The notes under the pieces are model-generated. The model worked only from the letters and a program-made list of their open reading frames with translations, was not told where the DNA came from and made no database searches. 64,000 bases of DNA from Marisimplicoccus sp964437815 (GTDB lineage: Bacteria; Bacteroidota; Bacteroidia; Flavobacteriales; Flavobacteriaceae), in contig CAYTIE010000001.1 of assembly GCA_964437815.1 (NCBI GenBank), positions 19,582 to 83,581 of the forward strand, written 5' to 3'. Numbering within the stretch: position 1 is the stretch's first letter; every line of letters starts with the position of its first letter. The translations under genes were made by a program, and so were the position numbers. Below are positions 1 to 9,369 of this stretch, one piece after another.

Positions 1-1
1 A

Positions 2-1264
2 GAAGAACATTACATAAAAATATTAAAGCTTGCATTAGTAAAAGAGTTAGGTAAAGATGCTAGGCTTGTATATATTATTAAAATGGAAAACACTTTTGGT
101 AATAAAGCCCCTTTCACTGAAAAAATACCAAGCTCAAATAATTCTAGTATAAAATCCCAAAATGTTGAAACCTCATTTACAAGTTTTACTAGTGAATTAA
201 AAAATCCTTTTGTAATACCGGGAATTAGGAATCTCCAAATAGAGTCTCAACTTAATCCAAATTACACCTTTGAAAATTTTCTTGAAGGAGATTCTAATAG
301 GCTTGCTAGATCAGCTGGGTTAGCAGTTGCAAGTAAGCCAGGAGGAACTTCATTCAATCCTTTATTAATATATGGAGGTGTTGGTTTGGGAAAAACTCAT
401 CTTGTTCATGCAATTGGTGTAAATATTAAAAATAAATATCCGGACAAAACTGTTTTATATATTTCTGCAGAAAAATTTACACAACAATATATTGATTCAG
501 TTAAAAAAAACAACAGAAATGATTTTATACACTTTTACCAGGTTATTGATATATTAATTGTTGATGATGTTCAATTTTTATCTGGGAAATCTGGAACTCA
601 AGATGTATTCTTCCATATATTCAACCATCTTCATCAAAATGGCAAACAAGTTATTTTGACATCAGATAAAGCTCCTATTGATATGCAAGATATTGAGCAA
701 AGGCTCCTCTCTAGATTTAAATGGGGGTTATCAGCTGAACTTCAAACTCCTAATTTTGAAACTAGAGTTTCTATTCTTAAGAATAAGTTATTTAGAGATG
801 GTGTTGAAATTGATAATGAAGTAACTGAATATGTAGCAAAAAATATAAATTCAAATATTCGGGAACTAGAGGGTGCTATTATTTCCCTAATAGCTCAATC
901 TTCATTTAACAAAGTAGAGATTACTCTAGATTTAGCTAAAGATGTTATAAATAAATTTGTTAAGAATAACAGAAGAGAAGTATCTATAGATTACATACAA
1001 AAAGTTGTATCAGATTATTTTCAAATGGATATAGAAACCCTTCAATCAAAAACTAGAAAAAGACACATTGTTCAAGCAAGACAAATTGCAATGTATTTTG
1101 CGAAAAAATTCACAAAAGCTTCTCTTGCCAGTATAGGTACTCAAATTGGAAGAAGAGATCATGCTACTGTACTTCATGCTTGTAAGACAGTTGATAATTT
1201 AAGTTTTACTGATAAGCAATTCAGGAAATATGTCGAAGACTTAAATCAAAGACTAACTGTATAA
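2..1264 (+). CDS. dnaA: Chromosomal replication initiator DnaA (5' partial)
   Basis: DnaA binds DnaA boxes at the origin and melts DNA in an ATP-dependent way. The frame is open to the left edge, and the 27 codons before the first in-window ATG (position 83) read like the end of domain I (EEHYIKILKLALVKELG), so the true start lies outside the window and the ATG at 83 is internal. Counting from that ATG, the Walker A motif GGVGLGKT is near residue 98-105, Walker B (ILIVDDVQ) near 157-164, and the domain IV signature GRRDHATVLHAC near 356-367. The C-terminus is complete. mltG is convergent 4 bp downstream. I saw no convincing DnaA-box cluster, so the origin is not placed here. Confidence 0.97.
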   Translation, partial: EEHYIKILKLALVKELGKDARLVYIIKMENTFGNKAPFTEKIPSSNNSSIKSQNVETSFTSFTSELKNPFVIPGIRNLQIESQLNPNYTFENFLEGDSNRLARSAGLAVASKPGGTSFNPLLIYGGVGLGKTHLVHAIGVNIKNKYPDKTVLYISAEKFTQQYIDSVKKNNRNDFIHFYQVIDILIVDDVQFLSGKSGTQDVFFHIFNHLHQNGKQVILTSDKAPIDMQDIEQRLLSRFKWGLSAELQTPNFETRVSILKNKLFRDGVEIDNEVTEYVAKNINSNIRELEGAIISLIAQSSFNKVEITLDLAKDVINKFVKNNRREVSIDYIQKVVSDYFQMDIETLQSKTRKRHIVQARQIAMYFAKKFTKASLASIGTQIGRRDHATVLHACKTVDNLSFTDKQFRKYVEDLNQRLTV

Positions 1265-1268
1265 ATTT

Positions 1269-2297
1269 TTATCTGTATATCCCTTTACTGTTTATCCAGC
1301 GGATATATGCCTTTTTATTTCTGTTATGTCCATCTAAATCGCTTGCAAAAAGATGATACCCTCTATTAGAAGGGTTAGCTACCATAAACAAATAATTATG
1401 TTTCTCGTAGTTAAGAACAGCGTCTATAGCTGATATATCTGGCATTGTTATAGGACCAGGAGGAATACCTTTAATTTTATATGTATTAAACTCTGAATCC
1501 AGTTTAAGATCACGATAAAGTACTCTTCTAATTATAGTGTCAAAATTCTTGTAATATTCTTTTATTGTATAAATTACTGTAGGATCTGCTTGAAGCCTCA
1601 TATTATCTCTAAGCCTATTAATGTATAAGCCTGCAACTCTTGGGCGTTCATCAATTTTTCTACTCTCAATTTGTACAATTGATGCAAGAGAAATGACCTC
1701 TAATCTAGTTAAGCCTAAACTTTTAGCTTTTTCTGACCTATCTTGATTCCAAAACTTATTATACTCTTCTAGCATTCTATCTCTAAAATCCTCAGGACTA
1801 GTATTCCAATAAATATTGTATGAGTTAGGAATATACATAGACATAGAATTTAAATCATCAAAGCCATTATCTTCTAAAAAACTCTTTTCAAGAAAAGCAT
1901 TTAATAAAGAAATACTATCTGCCAATATTTGTCTAGAAACTGTTCCAACTAAATCTTGGATTCTTTCCTGATTATTAAAAGTAACTGTTAAAGGTGTATT
2001 GTTAAACTTTAATGAATTAATAATTTCTTTATTCCCAGCTCCCTTGTTCACCTTGAATCTTCCTGATTTAATATTTTCAGTATAATCCATCCTTTTAGCA
2101 GCCCTTAAGAAAGTCTTTGGAAATTTTATTTTTTGATTTATTGTATCTAAAATACTAACTATACTATCAGATGAGTTTATATAGATAAAAGTAGAGTCTT
2201 CATCAAAATTTGTATTATCTCTATGCATTATATTATAATAACTAAATAGTAGTATCATAAACGCACTTGTAACAGAAATTAATGTTGCATTTTTCAT
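1269..2297 (-). CDS. mltG: Endolytic murein transglycosylase MltG (YceG-like)
   Basis: Membrane-anchored lytic transglycosylase thought to cut nascent glycan strands and end peptidoglycan polymerisation. The 342-residue protein has an N-terminal membrane segment (about residues 5-22), a LysM-like region, and the family's conserved core: ASIVQIES, then VAGLYINRL and MRLQADPTVIYTI, then the C-terminal part with GIPPGPI and YLFMVANPSNRGYHLFA. The conserved acidic position of the ASIVxxE segment is present. The start ATG overlaps the TGA of the upstream GNAT gene (ATGA), so the two are translationally coupled. Confidence 0.93.
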   Translation of the reverse strand: MKNATLISVTSAFMILLFSYYNIMHRDNTNFDEDSTFIYINSSDSIVSILDTINQKIKFPKTFLRAAKRMDYTENIKSGRFKVNKGAGNKEIINSLKFNNTPLTVTFNNQERIQDLVGTVSRQILADSISLLNAFLEKSFLEDNGFDDLNSMSMYIPNSYNIYWNTSPEDFRDRMLEEYNKFWNQDRSEKAKSLGLTRLEVISLASIVQIESRKIDERPRVAGLYINRLRDNMRLQADPTVIYTIKEYYKNFDTIIRRVLYRDLKLDSEFNTYKIKGIPPGPITMPDISAIDAVLNYEKHNYLFMVANPSNRGYHLFASDLDGHNRNKKAYIRWINSKGIYR

Positions 2298-2812
2298 TTA
2301 CCTATAATTTTTTGATAAAGTAACTCATCAAAATATTTATTATTATAAAATATCCAATCTTTTTTATTTCCAACTTTAAGGTAACCATGTTTTTCAAAAA
2401 GTTTAATACTTTCAATATTTTCAGTTGAAATATTAGCATAAAGTTGATGAATAGGAATGTGTTTTGCAACATACTCTTCTATTAAAATCAATGATTTAGA
2501 GCCCAAGCCTTTAGATCTATATTTTTTAAAAATAATTATCCCTACTCCCGCCCTTCTGTTAATCATGTCATATTTGAATAAGTCAATAAAACCAAATGCT
2601 GTGTTCTTCATATCACTTAACACTAATCTAATTTGTTTATGCTCAACAATATCAAGATGAGAATTCTCAATAAATTTTTTAAGACTATGTTTCGAAAATG
2701 GAGAAGATGTATTTGAATATTTCCATAAAGACTTATCATTTTCTATATCATATAATAAGTCCAAATCATTTGGTTCAAGAGCTCGTAAGATATATTCATT
2801 TACATTATCCAT
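2294..2812 (-). CDS. GNAT family N-acetyltransferase
   Basis: A 172-residue GCN5-related acetyltransferase of the RimJ/RimL-like type. The sequence shows an N-terminal LRALEPNDLDLLYDIEND strand-helix, the acetyl-CoA-binding region with RSKGLGSKSL (R/Q-x-x-G-x-G/A), and the C-terminal ESIKLFEKHGY motif. The substrate cannot be deduced. I prefer the ATG at 2812; an in-frame TTG nine bases upstream (2821) is possible. It ends inside the mltG start codon, so both genes share a transcript. In many flavobacteria a GNAT sits beside mltG, but its role is not known to me. Confidence 0.85.
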   Translation of the reverse strand: MDNVNEYILRALEPNDLDLLYDIENDKSLWKYSNTSSPFSKHSLKKFIENSHLDIVEHKQIRLVLSDMKNTAFGFIDLFKYDMINRRAGVGIIIFKKYRSKGLGSKSLILIEEYVAKHIPIHQLYANISTENIESIKLFEKHGYLKVGNKKDWIFYNNKYFDELLYQKIIGK

Positions 2813-2875
2813 GTTAAACAATCGTTAAAAAAAAATTATTCAAAGGCATAATATATTATTTTTACAAATAAAAAG

Positions 2876-4021
2876 ATGAAATCTACCTTAAAAATTATAA
2901 TTGTTTCATTAACATGTTCAATTCTTTCAATTATATTCTATTCAATATTTTTAAATAGTACACCAATGGAAGAAGAACTAAATAATTCAGCATACATTGA
3001 TTATTCCAACAGCTTTCTAAATACTTCTGGAATTAATAATATTCAATCTTCAAATAATGCTGGATTACCAGATTTAACTTTTGCTGCAAAAAAGTCAATT
3101 AATGCAGTTGTTCATGTTAAAAACACATCTATTGTTAAAGAAAATGATTCATGGGCTTTACAATTTTTTTATGGAGATGATTCTAGAAAAAGAGTTGGAA
3201 CAGGATCTGGAGTTATTATATCTCCCGATGGATATATAATCACTAATCATCATGTTATTGAAAATTCTAGTGAAGTGATAGTTACAACAAATGATAATAA
3301 AGAATATAAAGCAGAAATAGTTGGATCAGATGAAGTTACAGATGTAGCAGTCTTAAAGATAAATTCTAATGAAAAGTTTGAATATATTCTATTTGGAGAT
3401 TCTGAAAATAGTCAAATTGGTCAATGGGTTCTTGCTGTTGGTAATCCATACAATTTAAATTCAACAGTCACAGCTGGAATTATTAGTTCTAAATCAAGAG
3501 ATTTAAATGAGTATGATCAGATAAATCAGTCATTTATTCAAACTGATGCTGCTGTTAATATTGGAAATAGTGGTGGAGCACTTGTAAATATTAATGGTGA
3601 GTTAATAGGTATTAATACAGCTATTCAGTCAATGACAGGTGGATTTGTTGGATACTCTTTTGCAATTCCAAGTAATATAGTTAGAAAAATATTTGAGGAT
3701 ATTCTTGAGTATGGAGACGTACAAAAAGGTTTATTAGGTGTTAGAGGGGTAGCTTTAAAGTCATCATACTCTAAACAACTTAATTTAACAGATACTGAAG
3801 GATTTTATATTGATATCATAGAACCAGGATTTGGAGCTGACCTCGCAGGTTTAAAAAAAGGCGACATAATAAAGGAAATTGATGGGATAAAGATTAATAA
3901 ATTTTCTGACTTATCTGGATATCTTTCAACTAAAAGACCAGGAGATCAAGTTAACGTGATTTATTCTAGAGAAAATAAATTAAATAGAACAATAGTCACT
4001 TTGCAAAAAGTAAATAACTAA
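2876..4021 (+). CDS. HtrA/DegP-family serine protease with one PDZ domain
   Basis: Periplasmic quality-control protease, membrane-anchored by an N-terminal hydrophobic segment (about residues 5-26). The trypsin-like domain has the catalytic triad His126 (ITNHHV), Asp156 (TDVAVL) and Ser232 (GNSGGAL). A single PDZ domain follows (about 283-375, GLLGVRGVAL and DLAGLKKGDII). At 381 residues it is shorter than typical Bacteroidetes Do proteases, which carry two PDZ domains, and looks DegS-like. Its stop codon shares one base with the trmD start (TAATG), so the two are cotranscribed. Confidence 0.92.
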   Translation: MKSTLKIIIVSLTCSILSIIFYSIFLNSTPMEEELNNSAYIDYSNSFLNTSGINNIQSSNNAGLPDLTFAAKKSINAVVHVKNTSIVKENDSWALQFFYGDDSRKRVGTGSGVIISPDGYIITNHHVIENSSEVIVTTNDNKEYKAEIVGSDEVTDVAVLKINSNEKFEYILFGDSENSQIGQWVLAVGNPYNLNSTVTAGIISSKSRDLNEYDQINQSFIQTDAAVNIGNSGGALVNINGELIGINTAIQSMTGGFVGYSFAIPSNIVRKIFEDILEYGDVQKGLLGVRGVALKSSYSKQLNLTDTEGFYIDIIEPGFGADLAGLKKGDIIKEIDGIKINKFSDLSGYLSTKRPGDQVNVIYSRENKLNRTIVTLQKVNN

Positions 4022-4698
4022 TGAGGATTGATATTTTAACGCTATTTCCTGAGCTATTTGATAATCTTAATTCTTTTTCAATTATAGAAAAGGCAATTAA
4101 ATCAAAAAAAGTTAAGATAGTAACTCATAATCTAAGGGATTATGCAGAAAATTCTAGACATGTTGATGATAGTCCTTATGGAGGTGGGGCTGGAATGATT
4201 ATAAAAATAGAACCTATTGATAATTGTATTAGTAAATTAAAAAAAGAAAACAACTACGATGAGATAATTTATCTAACTCCTGATGGAGAAGTTCTTAATC
4301 AAAAAAAATCAAACTACTTATCTACTAAAAAAAACCTAATACTTTTATGTGGACACTATAAGGGTGTCGATCATAGGGTTAGAGAACATCTTATAACAAA
4401 AGAAATTTCAATTGGCAACTATGTATTATCTGGAGGTGAACTACCTGCAGCAATTTTATGTGATTCTATCATAAGGCTAATTCCTGGAGTAATTGGAGAT
4501 GAATCATCGGCTTTATCGGATAGCTTTCAAGACAATGTTGTTTCTGCTCCAATATATACTAGGCCAGCAAATTACAAAGGTTTAAAAGTACCTGATATTC
4601 TTATTTCTGGTAATCAAAAAGAAATAGAAAAATGGAAAGATCAAGAGTCTATTGAAAGGACAAAATTACTTCGCCCAAAACTCTTTGATAATCTTTAA
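4021..4698 (+). CDS. trmD: tRNA (guanine-N1)-methyltransferase TrmD
   Basis: Methylates G37 of tRNAs with SAM, preventing frameshifting. At 225 residues it is normal for the family. The trefoil-knot SAM-binding motifs are clear: YGGGAGMIIK, LLCGHYKGVDHRV and IGNYVLSGGELPA, followed by the acidic IPGVIGDESSALSDSF segment and the TRPANYKGLKVPDIL region. trmD-rplS adjacency is common across bacteria and supports the call. The start overlaps the htrA stop by one base. Confidence 0.97.
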   Translation: MRIDILTLFPELFDNLNSFSIIEKAIKSKKVKIVTHNLRDYAENSRHVDDSPYGGGAGMIIKIEPIDNCISKLKKENNYDEIIYLTPDGEVLNQKKSNYLSTKKNLILLCGHYKGVDHRVREHLITKEISIGNYVLSGGELPAAILCDSIIRLIPGVIGDESSALSDSFQDNVVSAPIYTRPANYKGLKVPDILISGNQKEIEKWKDQESIERTKLLRPKLFDNL

Positions 4699-4714
4699 AA
4701 AAGGTTTACTTTTG
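4684..4714 (+). promoter_or_regulatory. Bacteroidetes-type promoter for rplS
   Basis: A TTTG at 4684-4687 is followed after 19 bp by TACTTTTG (4707-4714), matching the Bacteroidetes primary-sigma consensus TTG-N19-21-TAnnTTTG. The -33 box lies inside the end of trmD. Transcription would begin about 40 bases before rplS, giving the ribosomal protein gene its own promoter. Confidence 0.6.
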
Positions 4715-4760
4715 CAACTGAATTTGGTGGAATTGACCAGATATTCAAAAAACTATTTTG

Positions 4761-5105
4761 ATGGAATCTATAGTAACCCAAGTAAACGAAAAATTAATTA
4801 AAAAAAATGAATTTTCTTCATTTTCAGCTGGAGATACAATTACAGTTTATTATGAAATTCGAGAGGGAGATAAAGTTCGTACCCAATTTTTCAAAGGTGT
4901 AGTTATTCAAATAAAAGGTAGAGGTCAATCAAAAACATTTACAATAAGAAAAATGTCTGGTACTATTGGTGTAGAGAGGATTTTTCCTATAAATATGCCT
5001 GGTTTAAAAAAGATTGAAATTAATAAAAGCGGTAAAGTCAGACAATCCAGAATATATTATTTTAGAGAATTGACAGGTAAAAAAGCTAGAATTAAAGAAA
5101 GATAA
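4761..5105 (+). CDS. rplS: 50S ribosomal protein L19
   Basis: Large-subunit protein at the 30S-50S interface. The 114-residue protein shows the L19 features: FSAGDTITVYYEIREGDKVRTQ, FKGVVIQIKG, FTIRKMSGTIGVERIFP and a basic C-terminus ending KKARIKER. I place the start at the ATG at 4761; the TTG immediately before it (4758) would add one residue. It lies just downstream of trmD and has a good promoter of its own. Confidence 0.97.
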   Translation: MESIVTQVNEKLIKKNEFSSFSAGDTITVYYEIREGDKVRTQFFKGVVIQIKGRGQSKTFTIRKMSGTIGVERIFPINMPGLKKIEINKSGKVRQSRIYYFRELTGKKARIKER

Positions 5106-5114
5106 TTTACTATT

Positions 5115-6347
5115 ATGTCAAAAATTAAAGTAGCCAACCCCATTGTTGAAATTGATGGTGATGAAATGGCAAGAATCATTTGGAGATATATCAAAAATGA
5201 TTTAATTCTTGATTATATAGATTTAGATATAAAATACTTTGATCTTAGTATAGATTCTAGAGATAAAACAGACGACCAAGTCACCATTGATGCAGCAAAT
5301 GCAATAAAAAAATATAATGTAGGAATTAAATGTGCGACAATTACTCCTGATGAAGATAGGGTAAAAGAGTTCTCGTTAAAAAAAATGTATAAATCCCCTA
5401 ATGGAACTATAAGAAATATTGTAGGAGGAACTGTCTTTAGAGAACCTATTATTGTAAAAAATATTCCAAGGTATGTTCAAGGATGGGAAAGACCAATTTG
5501 TATTGGAAGACATGCTTTTGGTGACCAATATAAAGCAACTGATATTGTAACTAAAGGTAAGGGTAAATTGACAATGACATTTACACCAGAAAATGGAGGA
5601 GATCAAAAATCATGGGAAGTTTATAATTTTCAAGAGGATGGTGTAGCTATGTCTATGTATAATATAGATTCATCTATATATGGTTTTGCAAGATCCTGTA
5701 TGAATAGAGCCTTAGATAAAAAATGGCCTCTTTATTTATCAACGAAAAATACAATACTAAAAGCCTATGACGGAAGGTTTAAAGATATCTTTCAAGAGGT
5801 CTATGACAATGAATTTAAAGATAGATTTGAGAAAGAAAATCTTTCTTATGAACATAGATTAATTGATGATATGGTTGCAGCTGCAATTAAATGGAAAGGT
5901 GGTTTTGTTTGGGCATGTAAAAATTATGATGGAGATGTACAGTCAGATATAGTAGCACAAGGATTTGGTTCTTTAGGCTTAATGACATCTACTTTGGTTA
6001 CACCTGATGGAAAAACTATGGAATCTGAAGCTGCGCATGGGACAGTAACAAGACATTATAGACTTCATCAGAAAGGCGAAGAAACATCTACTAATCCAAT
6101 TGCTTCTACTTTTGCTTGGACAAGAGGTCTTATGCACAGAGGTAAATTAGATACTAATCAAGATCTTATTGATTTCTGTAAGTTACTAGAAAGTGTTTGT
6201 ATAAAAACAATTGAAGAAGGAAAAATGACAAAGGATCTTGCATTATTAGTGTTTAAGGATGATATGGTTAGTTCAAATTACCTTACAACTAAACAATTAT
6301 TTAAAGAATTAAAAAGTAATCTAGAGAGAAAAATAAAAGGAACCTAA
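5115..6347 (+). CDS. icd: NADP-dependent isocitrate dehydrogenase (homodimeric, eukaryote-like type)
   Basis: Oxidatively decarboxylates isocitrate to 2-oxoglutarate in the TCA cycle, yielding NADPH. At 410 residues it fits the homodimeric type II enzymes rather than the ~740-residue monomeric form. The N-terminal NPIVEIDGDEMARIIW, the substrate-binding SPNGTIRNIVGGTVFREPI, the metal-binding IDDMVAAAIKWKGGFVWACKNYDGDVQSD and the cofactor-loop AAHGTVTRHYR segments are all present. murQ begins two bases after its stop. With fumC at 15 kb it is one of two TCA enzymes in the window. Confidence 0.95.
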   Translation: MSKIKVANPIVEIDGDEMARIIWRYIKNDLILDYIDLDIKYFDLSIDSRDKTDDQVTIDAANAIKKYNVGIKCATITPDEDRVKEFSLKKMYKSPNGTIRNIVGGTVFREPIIVKNIPRYVQGWERPICIGRHAFGDQYKATDIVTKGKGKLTMTFTPENGGDQKSWEVYNFQEDGVAMSMYNIDSSIYGFARSCMNRALDKKWPLYLSTKNTILKAYDGRFKDIFQEVYDNEFKDRFEKENLSYEHRLIDDMVAAAIKWKGGFVWACKNYDGDVQSDIVAQGFGSLGLMTSTLVTPDGKTMESEAAHGTVTRHYRLHQKGEETSTNPIASTFAWTRGLMHRGKLDTNQDLIDFCKLLESVCIKTIEEGKMTKDLALLVFKDDMVSSNYLTTKQLFKELKSNLERKIKGT

Positions 6348-6348
6348 T

Positions 6349-7164
6349 ATGGATTTTATCAAGATTACAGAACAAGATTCTAATCATGATGATTTAGAGA
6401 AAAAATCTGTAAAGGAGCTAGTTGAATCAATGCATGAGGAGGATAATAATGCAGTAAACGCAGTTCAAAAAGTCCTTCCAGAAATAACTAAGCTTATAGA
6501 AGAGGTTGCCCTAAAAATGAAAAGTGGTGGAAGGTTGTTCTATATTGGAGCAGGAACAAGTGGTCGATTAGGTGTTCTTGATGCATCAGAATGCCCTCCC
6601 ACATTTGGCACTCCTCCTGAAAAAGTTGTTGGACTTATAGCTGGTGGTGTACCCGCTTTATATAGCTCTATAGAAATAGCTGAAGATAGCTACAGTCAGG
6701 CTTGGGATGATCTAAAGTCAAATAATATTACATCAAATGATTTTGTAATTGGGATTGCTGCTTCTGGAACTACACCATATGTTGTTGGAGGACTTAGGGA
6801 TTGTAAAGAAAATAATATTCCGACTGCATGTATCACATGTAATAGAAAAACCCCTTTATCAGAATATAGTGATCATAAGATTGAAGTAATTGTCGGCCCA
6901 GAATTTGTAACCGGTAGCTCAAGACTTAAAGCGGGTACATCCCAAAAATTAATACTAAATATGATATCGACTATTTCAATGATTCTCATTGGCCATGTTA
7001 GAGGTAATAAAATGGTCGATATGCAACTAACCAATTCTAAATTAAATAAAAGAGCTAGAGAAATTGTAATGAAAGAACTTAGTGTTGATATGGAGAAAGC
7101 CGATCAATTAATAATTAAACATAAAAGCGTTCGTTCAGCAATTGATAATTTTAATAATGAATAA
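6349..7164 (+). CDS. murQ: N-acetylmuramic acid 6-phosphate etherase
   Basis: Cleaves the lactyl ether of MurNAc-6-phosphate to GlcNAc-6-phosphate and lactate during cell-wall recycling. The 271-residue protein contains the SIS domain with GAGTSGRLGVLDASECPPTFG, then IGIAASGTTPYVVGGL, and the C-terminal LKAGTSQKLILNMIST and KMVDMQLTNSKL segments. It follows icd by one base and overlaps the next small gene by 8 bp. No MurNAc kinase gene is nearby. Confidence 0.94.
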   Translation: MDFIKITEQDSNHDDLEKKSVKELVESMHEEDNNAVNAVQKVLPEITKLIEEVALKMKSGGRLFYIGAGTSGRLGVLDASECPPTFGTPPEKVVGLIAGGVPALYSSIEIAEDSYSQAWDDLKSNNITSNDFVIGIAASGTTPYVVGGLRDCKENNIPTACITCNRKTPLSEYSDHKIEVIVGPEFVTGSSRLKAGTSQKLILNMISTISMILIGHVRGNKMVDMQLTNSKLNKRAREIVMKELSVDMEKADQLIIKHKSVRSAIDNFNNE

Positions 7165-7384
7165 TTATTTAAAAAAAGGATTTAAACAAGTAATAATAGG
7201 TATTAGCCTTTGCTTTGTAGGGCCTGTAGTTATCTCACAATCATTCAAAAATCAAGACCATCCTTTTTTTATTATAGTTCTTATAATTGGAAGTATTATA
7301 TCATTCCTTGCTGTATATTATGGTTACAAGGGTATTGCAAATATCCTTAATGGAACTCTAGGACCAAAAAATAAATTAAACTAA
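7157..7384 (+). CDS. Small two-segment membrane protein (DUF6095-like)
   Basis: A 75-residue protein with two hydrophobic segments (about residues 10-27 and 36-58), a short loop (KNQDHPFF) and a lysine-rich tail. It resembles the small flavobacterial DUF6095 proteins found beside murQ; the function is unknown. The ATG at 7157 is preferred; a TTG at 7142 would run 23 bp into murQ. The overlap with the murQ stop suggests cotranslation. Confidence 0.7.
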   Translation: MNNYLKKGFKQVIIGISLCFVGPVVISQSFKNQDHPFFIIVLIIGSIISFLAVYYGYKGIANILNGTLGPKNKLN

Positions 7385-7389
7385 TTTTG
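7382..7389 (+). promoter_or_regulatory. Candidate -7 box for thrS-infC-rpmI-rplT
   Basis: TAATTTTG matches TAnnTTTG and starts within the stop codon of the preceding gene, 19 bases before the thrS ATG. No clear TTG box sits 19-21 bp upstream, so support is from the -7 box only. Confidence 0.35.
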
Positions 7390-7407
7390 TAGTATACTAA
7401 TAATTAT

Positions 7408-9357
7408 ATGATTAAAGTTAGTTTCCCAGATGGTAATGTAAAAGAGTTCAAAAAAGGAACAAGGGTAATTGATATTGCTAAAAGTATTAGTGAAGGTCTA
7501 GCAAGAAAAGTAATATCAGCTTCATATAATTCAGAAGTTGTTGAGTTAAGTTCAGGATTAGATCAAGATGGTGAAATTAAACTTTTTACATGGGATGATG
7601 ATGAAGGGAAAAAAGCCTTTTGGCATTCATCTGCACACATATTGGCTCAAACAATAAAACACATTTATCCAAAGTCTAAATTGACTATTGGTCCAGCAAT
7701 TGATAATGGCTTCTATTATGATGTTGATTTTGGAGGAAATAATCCATCAGAAAATGATTTTAAAAAGATTGAAGAAAAATTTTTAGAATTTGCTAAAGAA
7801 GATAATGAATTTAAAATGCGCCAATCGACTAAATCAGATGCATTAGATTTTTATAAAAAAGAAAAGAATGAATATAAAATAGAGTTAATTGAAGATCTAG
7901 AAGATGGTACAATAACATTTTGTGATCATTCAAATTTTTCTGATTTATGTAAAGGTGGTCATATACCCTCTACTGGAATGGTAAAATCAGTAAAACTTTT
8001 AAATATTGCTGGAGCATATTGGAAAGGTGATGAAAATAATAATCAGTTAACAAGAATATATGGAATCTCTTTTCCTAAACAAAAGATGTTAAATGAATAT
8101 CTTGAATTAGTAGAGAAAGCAAAAGAAAGAGATCATAGAAAACTCGGAAAAGAACTTAGTTTATTTACTTTCTCTCAAAAAGTTGGTCAAGGCCTTCCAT
8201 TATGGCTTCCAAAAGGGACTGAATTAAGAGATAGACTTCAAAGATTTCTTGAAGAAGCTCAAAGAAAAGCAGGATATAAAAAAGTTATTTCTCCTCATAT
8301 AGGCTTAAAAGATTTATATGTTACTTCTGGTCACTATGAAAAATATGGGGAAAATAGTTTTCAACCAATAAATACTCCAAATGAAAATGAAACATTTTTA
8401 TTAAAACCAATGAATTGTCCTCATCACTGTGAGATATTCAACTCCAAACCATTAAGCTATAAAGATCTTCCTTTAAGACTTGCCGAATTTGGAACTGTTT
8501 ATAGATATGAACAAAGTGGTGAACTTCATGGGCTAAGTAGAGTTAGAGGATTTACAGTTGATGATGCTCATATTTTTTGTACAACCGATCAGCTTGATTC
8601 TGAATTTAAAAATACTATTGACCTAGTTTTGTATGTCTTTAAATCTCTAGGTTTTGAAGACTTTCATGCCCAAGTTTCTCTTAGAGATGATAACAAACCA
8701 GAAAAATATATTGGATTAAAGAAAAATTGGGAAATTTCAGAAAATGCAATTATAAATGCTACAAAGGAAAAAGGTTTGAGTTATAAAATTGAATATGGAG
8801 AAGCTGCTTTTTATGGTCCAAAACTTGATTTTATGGTAAAAGATGCTTTAGGAAGAAGTTGGCAATTAGGAACAATTCAAGTTGATTATAATCTTCCAGA
8901 AAGGTTTAAACTTTCTTATAAAGGCCCTAAAAACGAGGATTTAAGACCAGTTATGATTCATAGAGCTCCATTTGGAAGTATGGAAAGATTTGTAGCAATA
9001 CTTCTTGAACATACAGGTGGATTATTTCCATTATGGTTATCTACTACTCAAATTGAGATATTAATTGTAAGTGAAAACTATAAAAATTATGGTCAAAAAG
9101 TTTTAAATATCTTAGAAAATCACGAAATTCGCGCCCACCTAGATGATAGAAATGAAACTGTAGGTAAAAAAATAAGAGAATCTGAAATAAACAAGATTCC
9201 TTACATGATTATAATAGGAGAGAATGAAGAAAAAAATGGAACAGTTTCGATTAGAAAACATAAAGAAGGAGATTTAGGTGAAATGAAAATTGATAAGTTT
9301 TTAGATATTTTCAAAAAAGAAATTTCTGATAGTATACCAGAATTTAATATTAACTAA
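7408..9357 (+). CDS. thrS: Threonyl-tRNA synthetase
   Basis: Charges tRNA-Thr. The 649-residue protein has the full domain order: N-terminal TGS domain (1-60), the editing domain with HSSAH (about 72-76) and CKGGH, the class II catalytic core with zinc-ligand motif MNCPHH (about 335-340), YRYEQSGELHGLSRVRGFTVDDAH, motif 3 (VMIHRAPFGSMERFVAILLEH), and the C-terminal anticodon-binding domain. It is followed in the same frame, after a single TAA, by infC, the usual thrS-infC-rpmI-rplT order. Confidence 0.97.
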   Translation: MIKVSFPDGNVKEFKKGTRVIDIAKSISEGLARKVISASYNSEVVELSSGLDQDGEIKLFTWDDDEGKKAFWHSSAHILAQTIKHIYPKSKLTIGPAIDNGFYYDVDFGGNNPSENDFKKIEEKFLEFAKEDNEFKMRQSTKSDALDFYKKEKNEYKIELIEDLEDGTITFCDHSNFSDLCKGGHIPSTGMVKSVKLLNIAGAYWKGDENNNQLTRIYGISFPKQKMLNEYLELVEKAKERDHRKLGKELSLFTFSQKVGQGLPLWLPKGTELRDRLQRFLEEAQRKAGYKKVISPHIGLKDLYVTSGHYEKYGENSFQPINTPNENETFLLKPMNCPHHCEIFNSKPLSYKDLPLRLAEFGTVYRYEQSGELHGLSRVRGFTVDDAHIFCTTDQLDSEFKNTIDLVLYVFKSLGFEDFHAQVSLRDDNKPEKYIGLKKNWEISENAIINATKEKGLSYKIEYGEAAFYGPKLDFMVKDALGRSWQLGTIQVDYNLPERFKLSYKGPKNEDLRPVMIHRAPFGSMERFVAILLEHTGGLFPLWLSTTQIEILIVSENYKNYGQKVLNILENHEIRAHLDDRNETVGKKIRESEINKIPYMIIIGENEEKNGTVSIRKHKEGDLGEMKIDKFLDIFKKEISDSIPEFNIN

Positions 9358-9369
9358 AAACAAATTGTT

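Noticed and set aside
1285..1300. TTATCCAGC resembling a DnaA box near dnaA
   Set aside because: It is a single imperfect match (consensus TTATCCACA) inside mltG with no cluster or AT-rich unwinding element; not enough to call an origin.
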